From Lachnospiraceae bacterium (GTDB lineage: Bacteria; Bacillota; Clostridia; Lachnospirales; Lachnospiraceae): a DNA stretch of 10,319 nucleotides. This document shows, one piece after another, positions 1 to 6,426 of the stretch. A program made the translations under genes and the position numbers. A model generated the notes under the pieces. The model saw only the letters and a list, made by a program, of their open reading frames with translations. It ran no database searches and had not been told where the DNA came from. Within the stretch, counting starts at the first letter, position 1, and each line of letters begins with the position of its first letter. The stretch is from the NCBI GenBank assembly GCA_017483425.1, contig JAFUWM010000163.1, forward strand, positions 1 through 10,319. The letters run 5' to 3'.

Positions 1-585
1 CTGCCTGAAGGTTATGAACTGCCGGATCCTTGCTCTCTGAAATGTGTAATGGAGAACGATCGAAAGCAGCAGCACAACCAGTACATTAAATACGTCCTGA
101 TTGAATATGGAGCCCGGTTTTATCTGATATGAAACAAAAAGAAACGCCGAACATGCCAAAAGCAGCAATGCCGTCATGCGAACCATCGTGCCGATATAGG
201 AAAGAGCTATGAGAACCAATATGACCAGATAGATAGTAGCCGCCATATACGGCTGCGCTGCCGAACATATGATGCCGAAAGCGAATAACGCTATCATGTT
301 GATATGGATGCTTATATGAATATGCTTATCCATAGCATCCTTGTATTTTATAAGCAGAAACTCAAATATCAGCTCTCCTGCAAGCAACACCAGAAACATC
401 GGCGCGTTCTGCTCACTGAATCCGTTACTGTTCTGCCATGAAAAAAACAGATATATAGCCGTAATGACTATGAACCATATGTTCAGCAGCTCCATATGAC
501 GCCGGTTCATGTTTGCGATAAGGCTTTCGCAGTCGTCATATGTATTTTTTTCGTAGCCGTAGTAATTAAGGCTCTTATCTTTCAC
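1..585 (-). CDS. Six-helix membrane protein, N-terminal part (probable signalling sensor, 3' end outside window)
   Basis: An open frame of 195 codons runs from a GTG at 585-583 off the left edge with no stop. The GTG is preceded by GGGGGA eight bases upstream, and an in-frame TAA lies further upstream (about 622-624), so this start is well supported; the first in-frame ATG is about 25 codons later. The product has a short hydrophilic N-terminus, then six hydrophobic segments at about residues 34-49, 62-80, 92-110, 113-131, 137-153 and 164-181. It then turns into a basic stretch (QRARIRQF) typical of a membrane-to-cytoplasm linker. This layout resembles the membrane sensor half of Lachnospiraceae diguanylate cyclases (GGDEF proteins), but no catalytic domain lies inside the window, so that assignment is inference. 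A histidine kinase or another output domain remains possible. Confidence 0.7.
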   Translation of the reverse strand, partial: MKDKSLNYYGYEKNTYDDCESLIANMNRRHMELLNIWFIVITAIYLFFSWQNSNGFSEQNAPMFLVLLAGELIFEFLLIKYKDAMDKHIHISIHINMIALFAFGIICSAAQPYMAATIYLVILVLIALSYIGTMVRMTALLLLACSAFLFVSYQIKPGSIFNQDVFNVLVVLLLSIVLHYTFQRARIRQFITFRQ

Positions 586-623
586 TTCATGCTTCCCCCA
601 AAGACACTGCAACGACAACTTTT

Positions 624-653
624 ATTTTAACAGACAACATGCATTGTGGGCAA
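624..653 (-). promoter_or_regulatory. Candidate sigma-A promoter for the membrane sensor gene
   Basis: On the minus strand TTGCCC (653-648) and TAAAAT (629-624) are separated by 18 bases, 4/6 and 5/6 matches to the vegetative consensus. The predicted start is about 30 bases upstream of the GTG codon at 585. It lies just past the terminator-like hairpin, so the gene could be transcribed independently of the upstream small transcription unit. Confidence 0.4.
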
Positions 654-687
654 TAATAGAAATGCCTGATCTTGCGATCAGGCATTT
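652..687 (-). terminator. Rho-independent terminator-like hairpin
   Basis: A perfect 12-bp stem (660-671 paired with 676-687) closes a four-base loop that reads GCAA on the minus strand. On that strand it is followed by a T-rich tail (TTTCTATTATT). It would end transcripts coming from the small unit starting near 750 and read-through from ftsH. The tail is interrupted by C and A, so termination may be partial. Confidence 0.65.
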
Positions 688-750
688 CAGGAGAAGGTAT
701 TTCTTTCTTATGGGGTGCCGTCCTTTCGGACGACATCATGTATTGGGGGT
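652..750 (-). ncRNA. Candidate small RNA or attenuated leader with two GNRA-capped hairpins
   Basis: A good promoter (757-784) places a transcript start near 750, and the transcript would stop at the hairpin at 660-687, giving an RNA of about 95-100 nt. It contains a first hairpin at 734-717: a 7-bp stem, GTCGTCC with GGACGGC including one G-U pair, capped by GAAA. A purine- and pyrimidine-mixed linker follows, then the terminator hairpin capped by GCAA. C-rich single-stranded stretches (ACCCCCAATA and ACCCCATA) flank the first hairpin. No known riboswitch or sRNA family was recognised. It could be an independent sRNA or the leader of the membrane sensor gene 75 bases further on. The RNA is inferred from promoter plus terminator only. 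Confidence 0.4.
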
Positions 751-756
751 ACGCTG

Positions 757-784
757 ATAATATATCACTTTGTAAAAATGTCAA
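757..784 (-). promoter_or_regulatory. Strong sigma-A promoter for the candidate small RNA
   Basis: On the minus strand a perfect TTGACA (784-779) and TATTAT (762-757, 5/6) are separated by 16 bases. It lies about 105 bases past the ftsH stop codon, so it does not serve ftsH; the predicted start is near 750. Confidence 0.6.
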
Positions 785-889
785 CAATCCGCATTTTCCA
801 CAAGGTTTACGGCATTTCGGGAACTTTTTTGTGCAAAACTACTGATAACAGCGCGGTTTCTATTCCGATCATGCCAATAAACCTGTATT

Positions 890-2710
890 TCAGCCCTCCC
901 ACAGAGCATTAAACTCGTCCATGTCTATCTTTTCCTTGATAAGAAGAAGATCCGCAGTCCGATCCAGTATATCCTTATGATCCCTGATTATATTCCTTGC
1001 TTTCTCATGGCACTCGGCTATGATACGCTTTACCTCCACGTCTATCTCTCTCAATGTCTCCTCGGACATGCTTCTGCCGTGAGCGAGATCCCTGCCGATA
1101 AATACCTCGTCGTCATCCTCATTAAAGCTCATGACGCCTATCTTGTCACTCATTCCGTATGTCGTGACCATACGCCTTGCAAGCTTTGTCGCCTGTTTGA
1201 AATCCTGTGAGGCTCCTGTCGTCACGTCATCCTGCCCGAATATGATCTCCTCCGCGACCCTGCCGCCAAGATCGACGACGATCTGATTAAGCATCTTTGA
1301 CCTCGTGCGGAACATCTCATCCTTTTCTGGGAGAGGCATCGTATAGCCCGCAGCTCCCATTCCCGTAGGTATGATGGATATGCTGTATACCGGACCTACG
1401 CCAGGGAGCACATGAAACAGGATCGCATGCCCTGCCTCATGATAGGCCGTGATCCGTTTTTCTTCATCAGAGATAAGCTTGCTTCGCTTTTCGCTTCCTA
1501 TGCCGACCTTTACAAAAGAGGCCTTAATATCCGCCTGTGTGATATAGGAACGGTCTTCCTTTGCCGTCTTGATAGCCGCTTCATTAAGCAGGTTTTCAAG
1601 ATCCGCTCCCGTAAAGCCCGCCGTAGTCTGGGCGATCTGCGCAAGATCCACATCATCCCCAAGCGGCTTGTTCTTTGCATGCACCTTTAATATATCCTCA
1701 CGTCCGCGCACGTCCGGAGCTCCCACCCCGACTTTGCGGTCGAAGCGTCCGGGTCTCATGATCGCAGGATCAAGTATGTCTACACGGTTTGTGGCCGCCA
1801 TGACTATGATCCCCTCATTCACTCCGAAGCCGTCCATTTCCACGAGAAGCTGGTTCAGGGTCTGCTCCCTTTCGTCATGACCTCCTCCAAGCCCGGTACC
1901 TCTGCGGCGGGCAACCGCGTCTATTTCGTCTATAAATACTATACATGGCGAATTCTTCTTTGCGTCCGCAAAAAGATCCCTGACCCTGGAAGCTCCGACA
2001 CCTACGAACATCTCAACAAAATCGGAGCCTGATATCGAAAAGAAAGGCACTCCGGCTTCGCCGGCTACGGCTTTCGCAAGCAGGGTCTTTCCTGTCCCGG
2101 GAGGTCCCACCAGTATCACGCCTTTGGGGATCCTTGCCCCGACTGCCGTATATTTTGCGGGATCTTTAAGAAAATCCACAATCTCTTCAAGATCTTCTTT
2201 TTCTTCCACAAGTCCCGCCACATCCTTAAATGTGATCTGGGTCTGGCCCGGAGCCACCATTCTCGCCCGGCTCTTTCCGAAATTCATCATCCTGCCGCCG
2301 CCCGATGCCGCGGCATTCTGCGAATTCATCATTGCCATGATTATCATAACCACAACGATCGACAGGATTATCGGCATCCCGTATGTGAGCAGGATATTTT
2401 CCTTCTCTACCTCTTCCTCGCTGAAATCGGGAAAAAGCTTCTTCATATCCTCTTCCGCAGCGGTAATGTCAGCCACATACAGCTTATGCGTCTGTCCGTT
2501 TTTCAGGGAAACCGTAATATCTCCCGTAGGCGTCTCGGCATTCGGCGAGAGCAGCACTCCCGTTACATTCTTGCTGTTCAGGTCTTCGAGAAAGGTTTTG
2601 TAATTATATGTGTCCTTGACCTGCATCTCGGTAGACATGAATGAGATCAGCAGCAGAACCGCCGCCACTATCAGAAAATATATGCCTATGCCCCTGTTTG
2701 AACTTCTCAA
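890..2710 (-). CDS. ftsH: ATP-dependent zinc metalloprotease FtsH
   Basis: A 606-residue membrane-anchored AAA+ protease that degrades misfolded membrane proteins and selected regulators as a hexamer on the inner face of the membrane. Visible parts in order: first membrane segment at about 8-25; extracytoplasmic domain to about 105; second membrane segment at about 108-127; Walker A GPPGTGKT at 202-209; pore motif FVGVG at 235-239; Walker B with DEID at 261-264; second region of homology with arginine fingers R319 and R322; M41 zinc site HEAGH at 424-428 with the likely third ligand D503. All catalytic residues are present. The length is near the short end of the family, with almost no C-terminal tail. 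The start is a TTG (2710-2708); the first in-frame ATG would remove most of the first membrane helix. It is the last gene of the divIC-tilS-hpt-ftsH cluster, 40 bases after hpt. Confidence 0.97.
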   Translation of the reverse strand: MRSSNRGIGIYFLIVAAVLLLISFMSTEMQVKDTYNYKTFLEDLNSKNVTGVLLSPNAETPTGDITVSLKNGQTHKLYVADITAAEEDMKKLFPDFSEEEVEKENILLTYGMPIILSIVVVMIIMAMMNSQNAAASGGGRMMNFGKSRARMVAPGQTQITFKDVAGLVEEKEDLEEIVDFLKDPAKYTAVGARIPKGVILVGPPGTGKTLLAKAVAGEAGVPFFSISGSDFVEMFVGVGASRVRDLFADAKKNSPCIVFIDEIDAVARRRGTGLGGGHDEREQTLNQLLVEMDGFGVNEGIIVMAATNRVDILDPAIMRPGRFDRKVGVGAPDVRGREDILKVHAKNKPLGDDVDLAQIAQTTAGFTGADLENLLNEAAIKTAKEDRSYITQADIKASFVKVGIGSEKRSKLISDEEKRITAYHEAGHAILFHVLPGVGPVYSISIIPTGMGAAGYTMPLPEKDEMFRTRSKMLNQIVVDLGGRVAEEIIFGQDDVTTGASQDFKQATKLARRMVTTYGMSDKIGVMSFNEDDDEVFIGRDLAHGRSMSEETLREIDVEVKRIIAECHEKARNIIRDHKDILDRTADLLLIKEKIDMDEFNALWEG

Positions 2711-2723
2711 AATCTTACTCCTC
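2708..2723 (-). promoter_or_regulatory. Ribosome binding site fixing a TTG start for ftsH
   Basis: GAGGAG at 2723-2718 lies seven bases upstream of a TTG codon at 2710-2708, and there is no ATG or GTG start in a comparable place. Translation from this TTG gives the complete N-terminal membrane anchor. Confidence 0.75.
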
Positions 2724-2750
2724 TGCTATAAACGCTGTTTATTTCCTGAC

Positions 2751-3281
2751 TCAGTCCGTTCCCGGCTCTACTACGCCGATATACGGCAGATTTCTGTATT
2801 TCTGCGCATAATCAAGACCATATCCTACTATGAATTTGTCCGGTATCACAAACCCCGTGTAATCAATATTTACGTCCGTAACTCTCCTGTCAGGTTTGTC
2901 AAGCAGAGCACAGAGCTTTACCTCGGCGGGGCCCCTGTTCTTTAACACATCTATGAGATAGTGCATGGTACGACCTGTATCTATTATGTCTTCAACCACA
3001 AGGATATTTTTGTCTCTTATCGGCCGGTCAAGATCCAGATCTATCTTCACAACACCGGAACTCTCCGTCTCATTGCCGTAGCTGGAGCATCTCATATACT
3101 CCATTTCCACGGGAACCTCTATACGCTTGGCAAGCTCGCAGGCAAAAGCGGCTGCGCCTTTAAGAATACAGACCATGGTTATCGACCTGCCTTCGTATTC
3201 CTTTGTTATCTGCGCCCCAAGCTCTGCAATCCTCCTGTTTACTTCCTCTTCCGTATACATGGTAGTGATCTTATCAGCCAT
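2751..3281 (-). CDS. hpt: Hypoxanthine phosphoribosyltransferase
   Basis: A 176-residue cytoplasmic type I phosphoribosyltransferase that joins hypoxanthine (and usually guanine) to PRPP, forming IMP or GMP in purine salvage. The PRPP loop VVEDIIDTGRT is at 95-105, the LKG motif is at 40-42, and the C-terminal base-binding region (VIPDKFIVGYGLDY) runs from 145 to 158. The length is normal for the family. The ATG at 3281 overlaps the end of tilS by eight bases and has GGAG a few bases upstream inside tilS, which points to translational coupling. The tilS-hpt-ftsH order is common in Firmicutes and supports the call over other phosphoribosyltransferases. Confidence 0.96.
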   Translation of the reverse strand: MADKITTMYTEEEVNRRIAELGAQITKEYEGRSITMVCILKGAAAFACELAKRIEVPVEMEYMRCSSYGNETESSGVVKIDLDLDRPIRDKNILVVEDIIDTGRTMHYLIDVLKNRGPAEVKLCALLDKPDRRVTDVNIDYTGFVIPDKFIVGYGLDYAQKYRNLPYIGVVEPGTD

Positions 3282-4641
3282 TTTTTATCTCCATTCTGAG
3301 TATTTTTTTTGTATCGTCAGATACCTTGAATCTCTCGCCTATCCGCCCGATATCCGGTATCCAGACTGCCTCTGATCCCATAGCGACCAGATAAAGTCTG
3401 TTTCTCCTGTCTCCGGGTATTTTCTCTTCTATCAGCAGATCCTTCAGCTTTTTGCTGCCGTTCTTTATTGAAATATGATCTCCCGGTTGCCTGTGCCGTA
3501 CAGACAGGGCAGACACGTCATTTATTTTAGCATAATCTATAAATTTCGTGTAGTTTCCGCTTGAAATGATCTTCTCCATGGAAATATCTTTCCGATCTAT
3601 GGTTTGAAAGACTATATCCGGCGGTGACTGCGAGCCGACTTCGGGAAGCTCATATGTATCTTTTTTTGCTATCACTATCGTGCGGAATTCTTTATATGCT
3701 TTTATCCCGTATATAAGACTTATATGCCTCCCTGACTGTCCTTTTGCAAGGGCTAAAACCGCTTCTATATGCTTTCTTCCTATGTCTTTTGCCTTGCCGG
3801 AAACCGTTATCAAAGCCTTTTTTACAACCCTTGACGCTATGACGCCATGCAGGTTATCGAATTTATCCAGATCTATCCTTACAGATTTTCCGGCTTCATT
3901 TCCCTCATATCCGGTACATTCTTCAAAAGCTTTTTCAGCCGCCATATCGAGATATGCATCTGTTTCAGCAAGCTCCTCCGCCGTTTCGCAAATATGCTCT
4001 GACGCCCCGGAATTTATCTTTATAAGCTCGGGAACCACGATATGACGGATGCGGTTCCTTGCTATATCAAGATCCTCATTTGTCTGATCGTGTCTGTACT
4101 CTATTTGCTTTTCCCTGCAGTATTTCTCTATCTCATCCCTTGTGACGCACAGTAGAGGTCTGATATATCTGCCCCTTACGGGCGTGATCCCCCTCAGTCC
4201 GCGAAGCCCCGTACCCCGTACCGCATTGAATAAAAAAGTCTCAGCCTGATCATCCATGTGATGAGCTAGCGCCATTTTGTCAAAGTCTGACCCGTCAAGT
4301 ATGCGGTATCTCTCATTCCTTGCCGCTTCTTCAAGCGAGGTGCCCGTAGTCTCCGATACCTTTACAGAATCAACCCTTGCCGTCTCCACAGGTATCCCCA
4401 GTGTGCGGCACTGATTTTCAACATACTCCATATCATCAAGCGATGCCTGTCCTCTGATGCCATGCTCCACATGAACCGCGGATAAAGAAAAATCCAGAAC
4501 CCCGGATAATTCATTTAACAAAAAAAGAAGGCACATACTGTCCGCGCCTCCCGATACTGCCACGCATACACGATCCCCTTTACGGATCATATCGCAGCGG
4601 CAGATATAGCCTTTGACTCTGTTTACGATATCATTTTCCAT
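3274..4641 (-). CDS. tilS: tRNA(Ile)-lysidine synthase TilS
   Basis: A 455-residue ATP-dependent enzyme that attaches lysine to C34 of the CAU-anticodon tRNA-Ile, switching its reading from AUG to AUA and its charging to isoleucine. It is essential wherever that tRNA is present. The N-type ATP pyrophosphatase P-loop SGGADS is at 30-35, VEHGIRG at 58-64, HHMDDQAET at 127-135, RGLRG near 147-151, RPLL at 161-164 and NRIRH at 196-200. The C-terminal TilS domain (about 378-450) contains the RHRQPGD and KKLKDLLIEEKIP stretches that bind tRNA. The length is typical of the long form. The ATG at 4641 overlaps the divIC-like stop by 11 bases and has only a weak Shine-Dalgarno (GAAG), so expression probably depends on coupling to the upstream gene. 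Confidence 0.96.
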   Translation of the reverse strand: MENDIVNRVKGYICRCDMIRKGDRVCVAVSGGADSMCLLFLLNELSGVLDFSLSAVHVEHGIRGQASLDDMEYVENQCRTLGIPVETARVDSVKVSETTGTSLEEAARNERYRILDGSDFDKMALAHHMDDQAETFLFNAVRGTGLRGLRGITPVRGRYIRPLLCVTRDEIEKYCREKQIEYRHDQTNEDLDIARNRIRHIVVPELIKINSGASEHICETAEELAETDAYLDMAAEKAFEECTGYEGNEAGKSVRIDLDKFDNLHGVIASRVVKKALITVSGKAKDIGRKHIEAVLALAKGQSGRHISLIYGIKAYKEFRTIVIAKKDTYELPEVGSQSPPDIVFQTIDRKDISMEKIISSGNYTKFIDYAKINDVSALSVRHRQPGDHISIKNGSKKLKDLLIEEKIPGDRRNRLYLVAMGSEAVWIPDIGRIGERFKVSDDTKKILRMEIKNG

Positions 4642-4972
4642 CTTCGGTTTTAAATATTATCTCATTTTCATGGACAAGGCCGAGCTTTTTCTTTGCCATT
4701 TCCTCGGCATATTTTTTTGTCTTGGTATATTTCTCAAACTCGTCCAGCTCCTCTGTCCTTGCCTGCTCGGATTCAAGCTGTGCCGTAAGCTCTGCCTCTT
4801 TTTCCTGGAGGGCTTTGTTTTTTTCCATGAGGGATTTGCTGTCAACACTGATGACGACCAGCAGCAAACCTACAATTATCGTGATAGCAAAAACAGAGAG
4901 TCTGTTGTGTCTGACTCTCCTATACATGGCGGCTCTCCGCTTATGCTGCTTTTTCTCCTGTCTTTCCCGCAT
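4631..4972 (-). CDS. divIC: Septum formation initiator family protein (DivIC/FtsB-like)
   Basis: A small single-pass protein of 113 residues: a strongly basic cytoplasmic N-terminus (1-24), one membrane helix at about 25-43, a charged heptad-like coiled coil at about 46-78, and the C-terminal LGLVHENEIIF motif (97-107) typical of DivIC/FtsB. In the family it pairs with FtsL and recruits the division machinery at the septum. Its position immediately before tilS is the usual one in Clostridia. The start is uncertain. The ATG at 4972 follows AGAAGG at too short a spacing (one base). The ATG at 4927 has GGAG seven bases upstream and would give 98 residues while keeping the helix and coiled coil. 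Confidence 0.88.
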   Translation of the reverse strand: MRERQEKKQHKRRAAMYRRVRHNRLSVFAITIIVGLLLVVISVDSKSLMEKNKALQEKEAELTAQLESEQARTEELDEFEKYTKTKKYAEEMAKKKLGLVHENEIIFKTEDGK

Positions 4973-5002
4973 GCCTTCTCTTTTAACTGAATAGTTATGT
5001 TA

Positions 5003-5031
5003 ACAATAACATATGTCGCGATTAAATGCAA
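5003..5031 (-). promoter_or_regulatory. Weak candidate promoter for the divIC-tilS-hpt-ftsH cluster
   Basis: On the minus strand TTGCAT (5031-5026) and TATTGT (5008-5003) are 17 bases apart, only 3/6 and 4/6 matches. The predicted start is about 24 bases before the ATG at 4972. The spot is right, because the intergenic gap after the ATPase gene is only 95 bases and shows no clear terminator, but read-through from the ATPase gene is also possible. Confidence 0.25.
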
Positions 5032-5067
5032 GTAATTATTGTCTGTATTAGAGCATCTGGCTTATCA

Positions 5068-6171
5068 TCACTCAAATAAACCTCTGTCTTTTATATATTG
5101 CTCAAATAATGGCAGTTTGAATCTCAGATGCCCGTATTGAGATGCATCAACTATTCCGCTGTCAATAAGTCGGGTTCGATATTTGGTAAATACATCAGAT
5201 GACATATTGAGAGAGTTTCTGATCTGTTCTACTTTAATATATTCTTTGTCTTCGAACTGTTTGATCTGCAGCATAGAATTTATAATTTTCAGATCAGTAG
5301 GGGACAGTTCCTCCCATATCTTGTCATAAGCTAATTCCGATAAAGCTGTGTATAACTCAGACCGAATCTCTGTCCTGTCAATATCACCGTAGTTGTCATA
5401 TCTGCATATCGCATTCCAATAAAAGTAGCCGGCAGCCTGAAAAGCGAGAGAATATCCTCTGGTCTCATAAGCAAGTTCTTCCGCCCAGTCCCTGTCCAGC
5501 TCAAGTGTTTTTTGATAGTCTTCTCGAATAGAAGTTATATTAAGCATATCAAGTTCTTTGACCTTGGCTCGGTATAGAAATGTGAGAGATTTTTTGTTCT
5601 TTATATTCTTGATGTTTTCCGCAAGACCCGTCATCAGTACATATATATCATAATCCGAGTTTGAATAAGAAGATAATGCATGCGAAAACAGAGCCACATC
5701 CTTACTGTACGTTATTTCATCAATGGTAACCAACACCTTTATACCGGAAGCTTTTAATGTTTGAAGCATCAGCTTTAGAGCGTCCTCTTCATTAGAGGCC
5801 ATCAACTCAGCATTTTCTATATGAAGCCCTATCCCAAGGACAGAAAAATCCAACTTTGCCTTGACAAACAAGGCTTTTATCGCGGGAATAAGATAAAGCC
5901 CTCTCGCCAAAGAGTCAATTAAATTGCTCTCAGGATTCAGATCTATCGTGATCCAATCATCTAACTCTGCTATCTTATTACGAATATGACCAAGCATTAC
6001 GGTTTTTCCGGAACCTCTGACGCCGGTTATAAACATGCCTCTGTAAGTCGGTACTTTTCGCGTGAAATTATCTATAATTTCTGATGTTACGAGGGTTCTT
6101 TCAATAAGCTTTGGCGGAACAAAGCTGAATTGGAGAGTATAGGGATTATCTGACTCTTTAAATTTTTTCAT
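5068..6171 (-). CDS. AAA-type ATPase with C-terminal winged helix (ORC/CDC6-like architecture)
   Basis: A predicted soluble protein of 367 residues. An N-terminal segment (NPYTLQFSFVPP, 9-20) leads into a P-loop domain with Walker A GVRGSGKT at 50-57, Walker B VLVTIDEI at 146-153 and a sensor-1-like VLMTGL at 178-183. The C-terminal third (about 305-360) looks like a winged helix. This is the layout of ORC/CDC6- and STAND-like ATPases that bind DNA or partner proteins; the actual role is unknown. Start choice: the frame opens at a GTG (6237) inside the upstream repeats and has ATGs at 6189 and 6171. I prefer 6171, because AAGG lies eight bases before it and the predicted transcript starts near 6204. 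The gene is visibly richer in A+T than its neighbours and stands alone, which suggests horizontal acquisition. It is 95 bases from divIC, in the same direction. Confidence 0.8.
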   Translation of the reverse strand: MKKFKESDNPYTLQFSFVPPKLIERTLVTSEIIDNFTRKVPTYRGMFITGVRGSGKTVMLGHIRNKIAELDDWITIDLNPESNLIDSLARGLYLIPAIKALFVKAKLDFSVLGIGLHIENAELMASNEEDALKLMLQTLKASGIKVLVTIDEITYSKDVALFSHALSSYSNSDYDIYVLMTGLAENIKNIKNKKSLTFLYRAKVKELDMLNITSIREDYQKTLELDRDWAEELAYETRGYSLAFQAAGYFYWNAICRYDNYGDIDRTEIRSELYTALSELAYDKIWEELSPTDLKIINSMLQIKQFEDKEYIKVEQIRNSLNMSSDVFTKYRTRLIDSGIVDASQYGHLRFKLPLFEQYIKDRGLFE

Positions 6172-6210
6172 GTTTGATACCTTTTTCATGATATAATTGC
6201 AGTTGACTAT

Positions 6211-6239
6211 ATTATAAAACCTTTCACAACTCTTCACAA
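6211..6239 (-). promoter_or_regulatory. Promoter of the ATPase gene, embedded in direct repeats
   Basis: On the minus strand a perfect TATAAT (6216-6211) lies 17 bases from TTGTGA (6239-6234, 4/6). The -35 box sits inside one AGTTGTGAA repeat unit and the spacer contains most of another. The predicted start, near 6204, leaves a leader of about 33 bases before the ATG at 6171. Whatever binds the repeats would compete with or position RNA polymerase. Confidence 0.6.
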
Positions 6240-6270
6240 CTCAAAAAAACTTTCACAACTCTTCACAACT
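6221..6270. repeat. Four iteron-like copies of TTCACAACT upstream of the ATPase
   Basis: The 9-mer TTCACAACT occurs at 6223-6231, 6233-6241, 6252-6260 and 6262-6270, that is, as two pairs with a 10-base step. The pairs form an exact 21-base direct repeat (6221-6241 and 6250-6270), offset by 29 bases and separated by a mostly A spacer. The 10-base step puts the two units of each pair on nearly the same face of the helix. They cover the -35 region and upstream of the ATPase promoter, so they are best read as binding sites for a regulator, possibly the ATPase itself. Confidence 0.9.
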
Positions 6271-6304
6271 ATGACGGATTTATCTTTTTATTTCGTCATT
6301 TTTT
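6271..6304 (+). terminator. Terminator-like hairpin facing the plus strand
   Basis: ATGACG (6271-6276) pairs with CGTCAT (6294-6299), extendable by a G-U and an A-T pair, over a loop of about 13 bases, and is followed on the plus strand by six T (6299-6304). No plus-strand gene lies before it. It could stop antisense transcripts leaving the ATPase gene and shield the DUF805 gene. The stem is short, so it is weak evidence. Confidence 0.35.
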
Positions 6305-6332
6305 GAGCTCCTGCTATGGCAGAACGAGGAAC

Positions 6333-6362
6333 TTGTGTGCCCGCCAAAGTATGTGGTATTAT
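6333..6362 (+). promoter_or_regulatory. Candidate promoter for the DUF805 gene
   Basis: TTGTGT (6333-6338) and TATTAT (6357-6362) are 18 bases apart, 3/6 and 5/6 matches. The predicted start, near 6369, gives a leader of about 58 bases containing the hairpin at 6379-6396. Confidence 0.35.
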
Positions 6363-6378
6363 ATCACCGTTGCTTTTT

Positions 6379-6396
6379 ATCGGATCATTATCCGAT
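6379..6396 (+). other. Leader hairpin before the DUF805 gene
   Basis: ATCGGAT (6379-6385) and ATCCGAT (6390-6396) form a perfect 7-bp stem with a four-base loop. It is followed by a T-rich stretch (CTGTCTTTTGTTTT) and then the ribosome binding site AAGGAGG (6411-6417). It could be a weak attenuator or a 5' stabilising stem; no riboswitch fold was recognised. Confidence 0.4.
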
Positions 6397-6426
6397 CTGT
6401 CTTTTGTTTTAAGGAGGAAGAAAAAA

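Noticed and set aside
86..268. Minus-strand open frame of 60 codons at the left end
   Set aside because: It overlaps the longer hydrophobic frame from 585 in another phase, has no ribosome binding site, and has no membrane or domain pattern of its own.
587..787. Minus-strand open frame of 66 codons running through the intergenic hairpins, with a CPQC motif and a stop two bases before the sensor GTG
   Set aside because: Its start lies upstream of the predicted transcript start, the internal ATG near 738 has no ribosome binding site, and the frame reads straight through a perfect terminator-like stem. A leader peptide is not excluded but is not supported.
2124..2603. Plus-strand open frame of 159 codons opposite ftsH
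   Set aside because: It is antisense to the AAA and extracytoplasmic regions of FtsH, has biased serine-rich composition and no start signals.
4986..5008. AT-rich imperfect palindrome around TGTTAACA before divIC, considered as an operator
   Set aside because: The arms are offset by an extra base and the sequence is simple and AT-rich; chance is a sufficient explanation.
6172..6237. GTG (6237) and ATG (6189) starts for the ATPase
   Set aside because: The GTG lies inside the direct repeats and upstream of the predicted transcription start; the ATG at 6189 has no ribosome binding site. The ATG at 6171 has AAGG at good spacing.
6221..6270. Repeat block considered as a short CRISPR array
   Set aside because: There are only two 21-base blocks, the intervening sequence is an eight-base mostly A spacer, each block is itself made of two 9-mers, and no cas gene is present.
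6316..6426. Upstream ATG extending the DUF805 protein by 37 residues
   Set aside because: The extension covers the leader hairpin and the AAGGAGG site and would start upstream of the predicted promoter; family members begin at the MSFADAVK-like residue.
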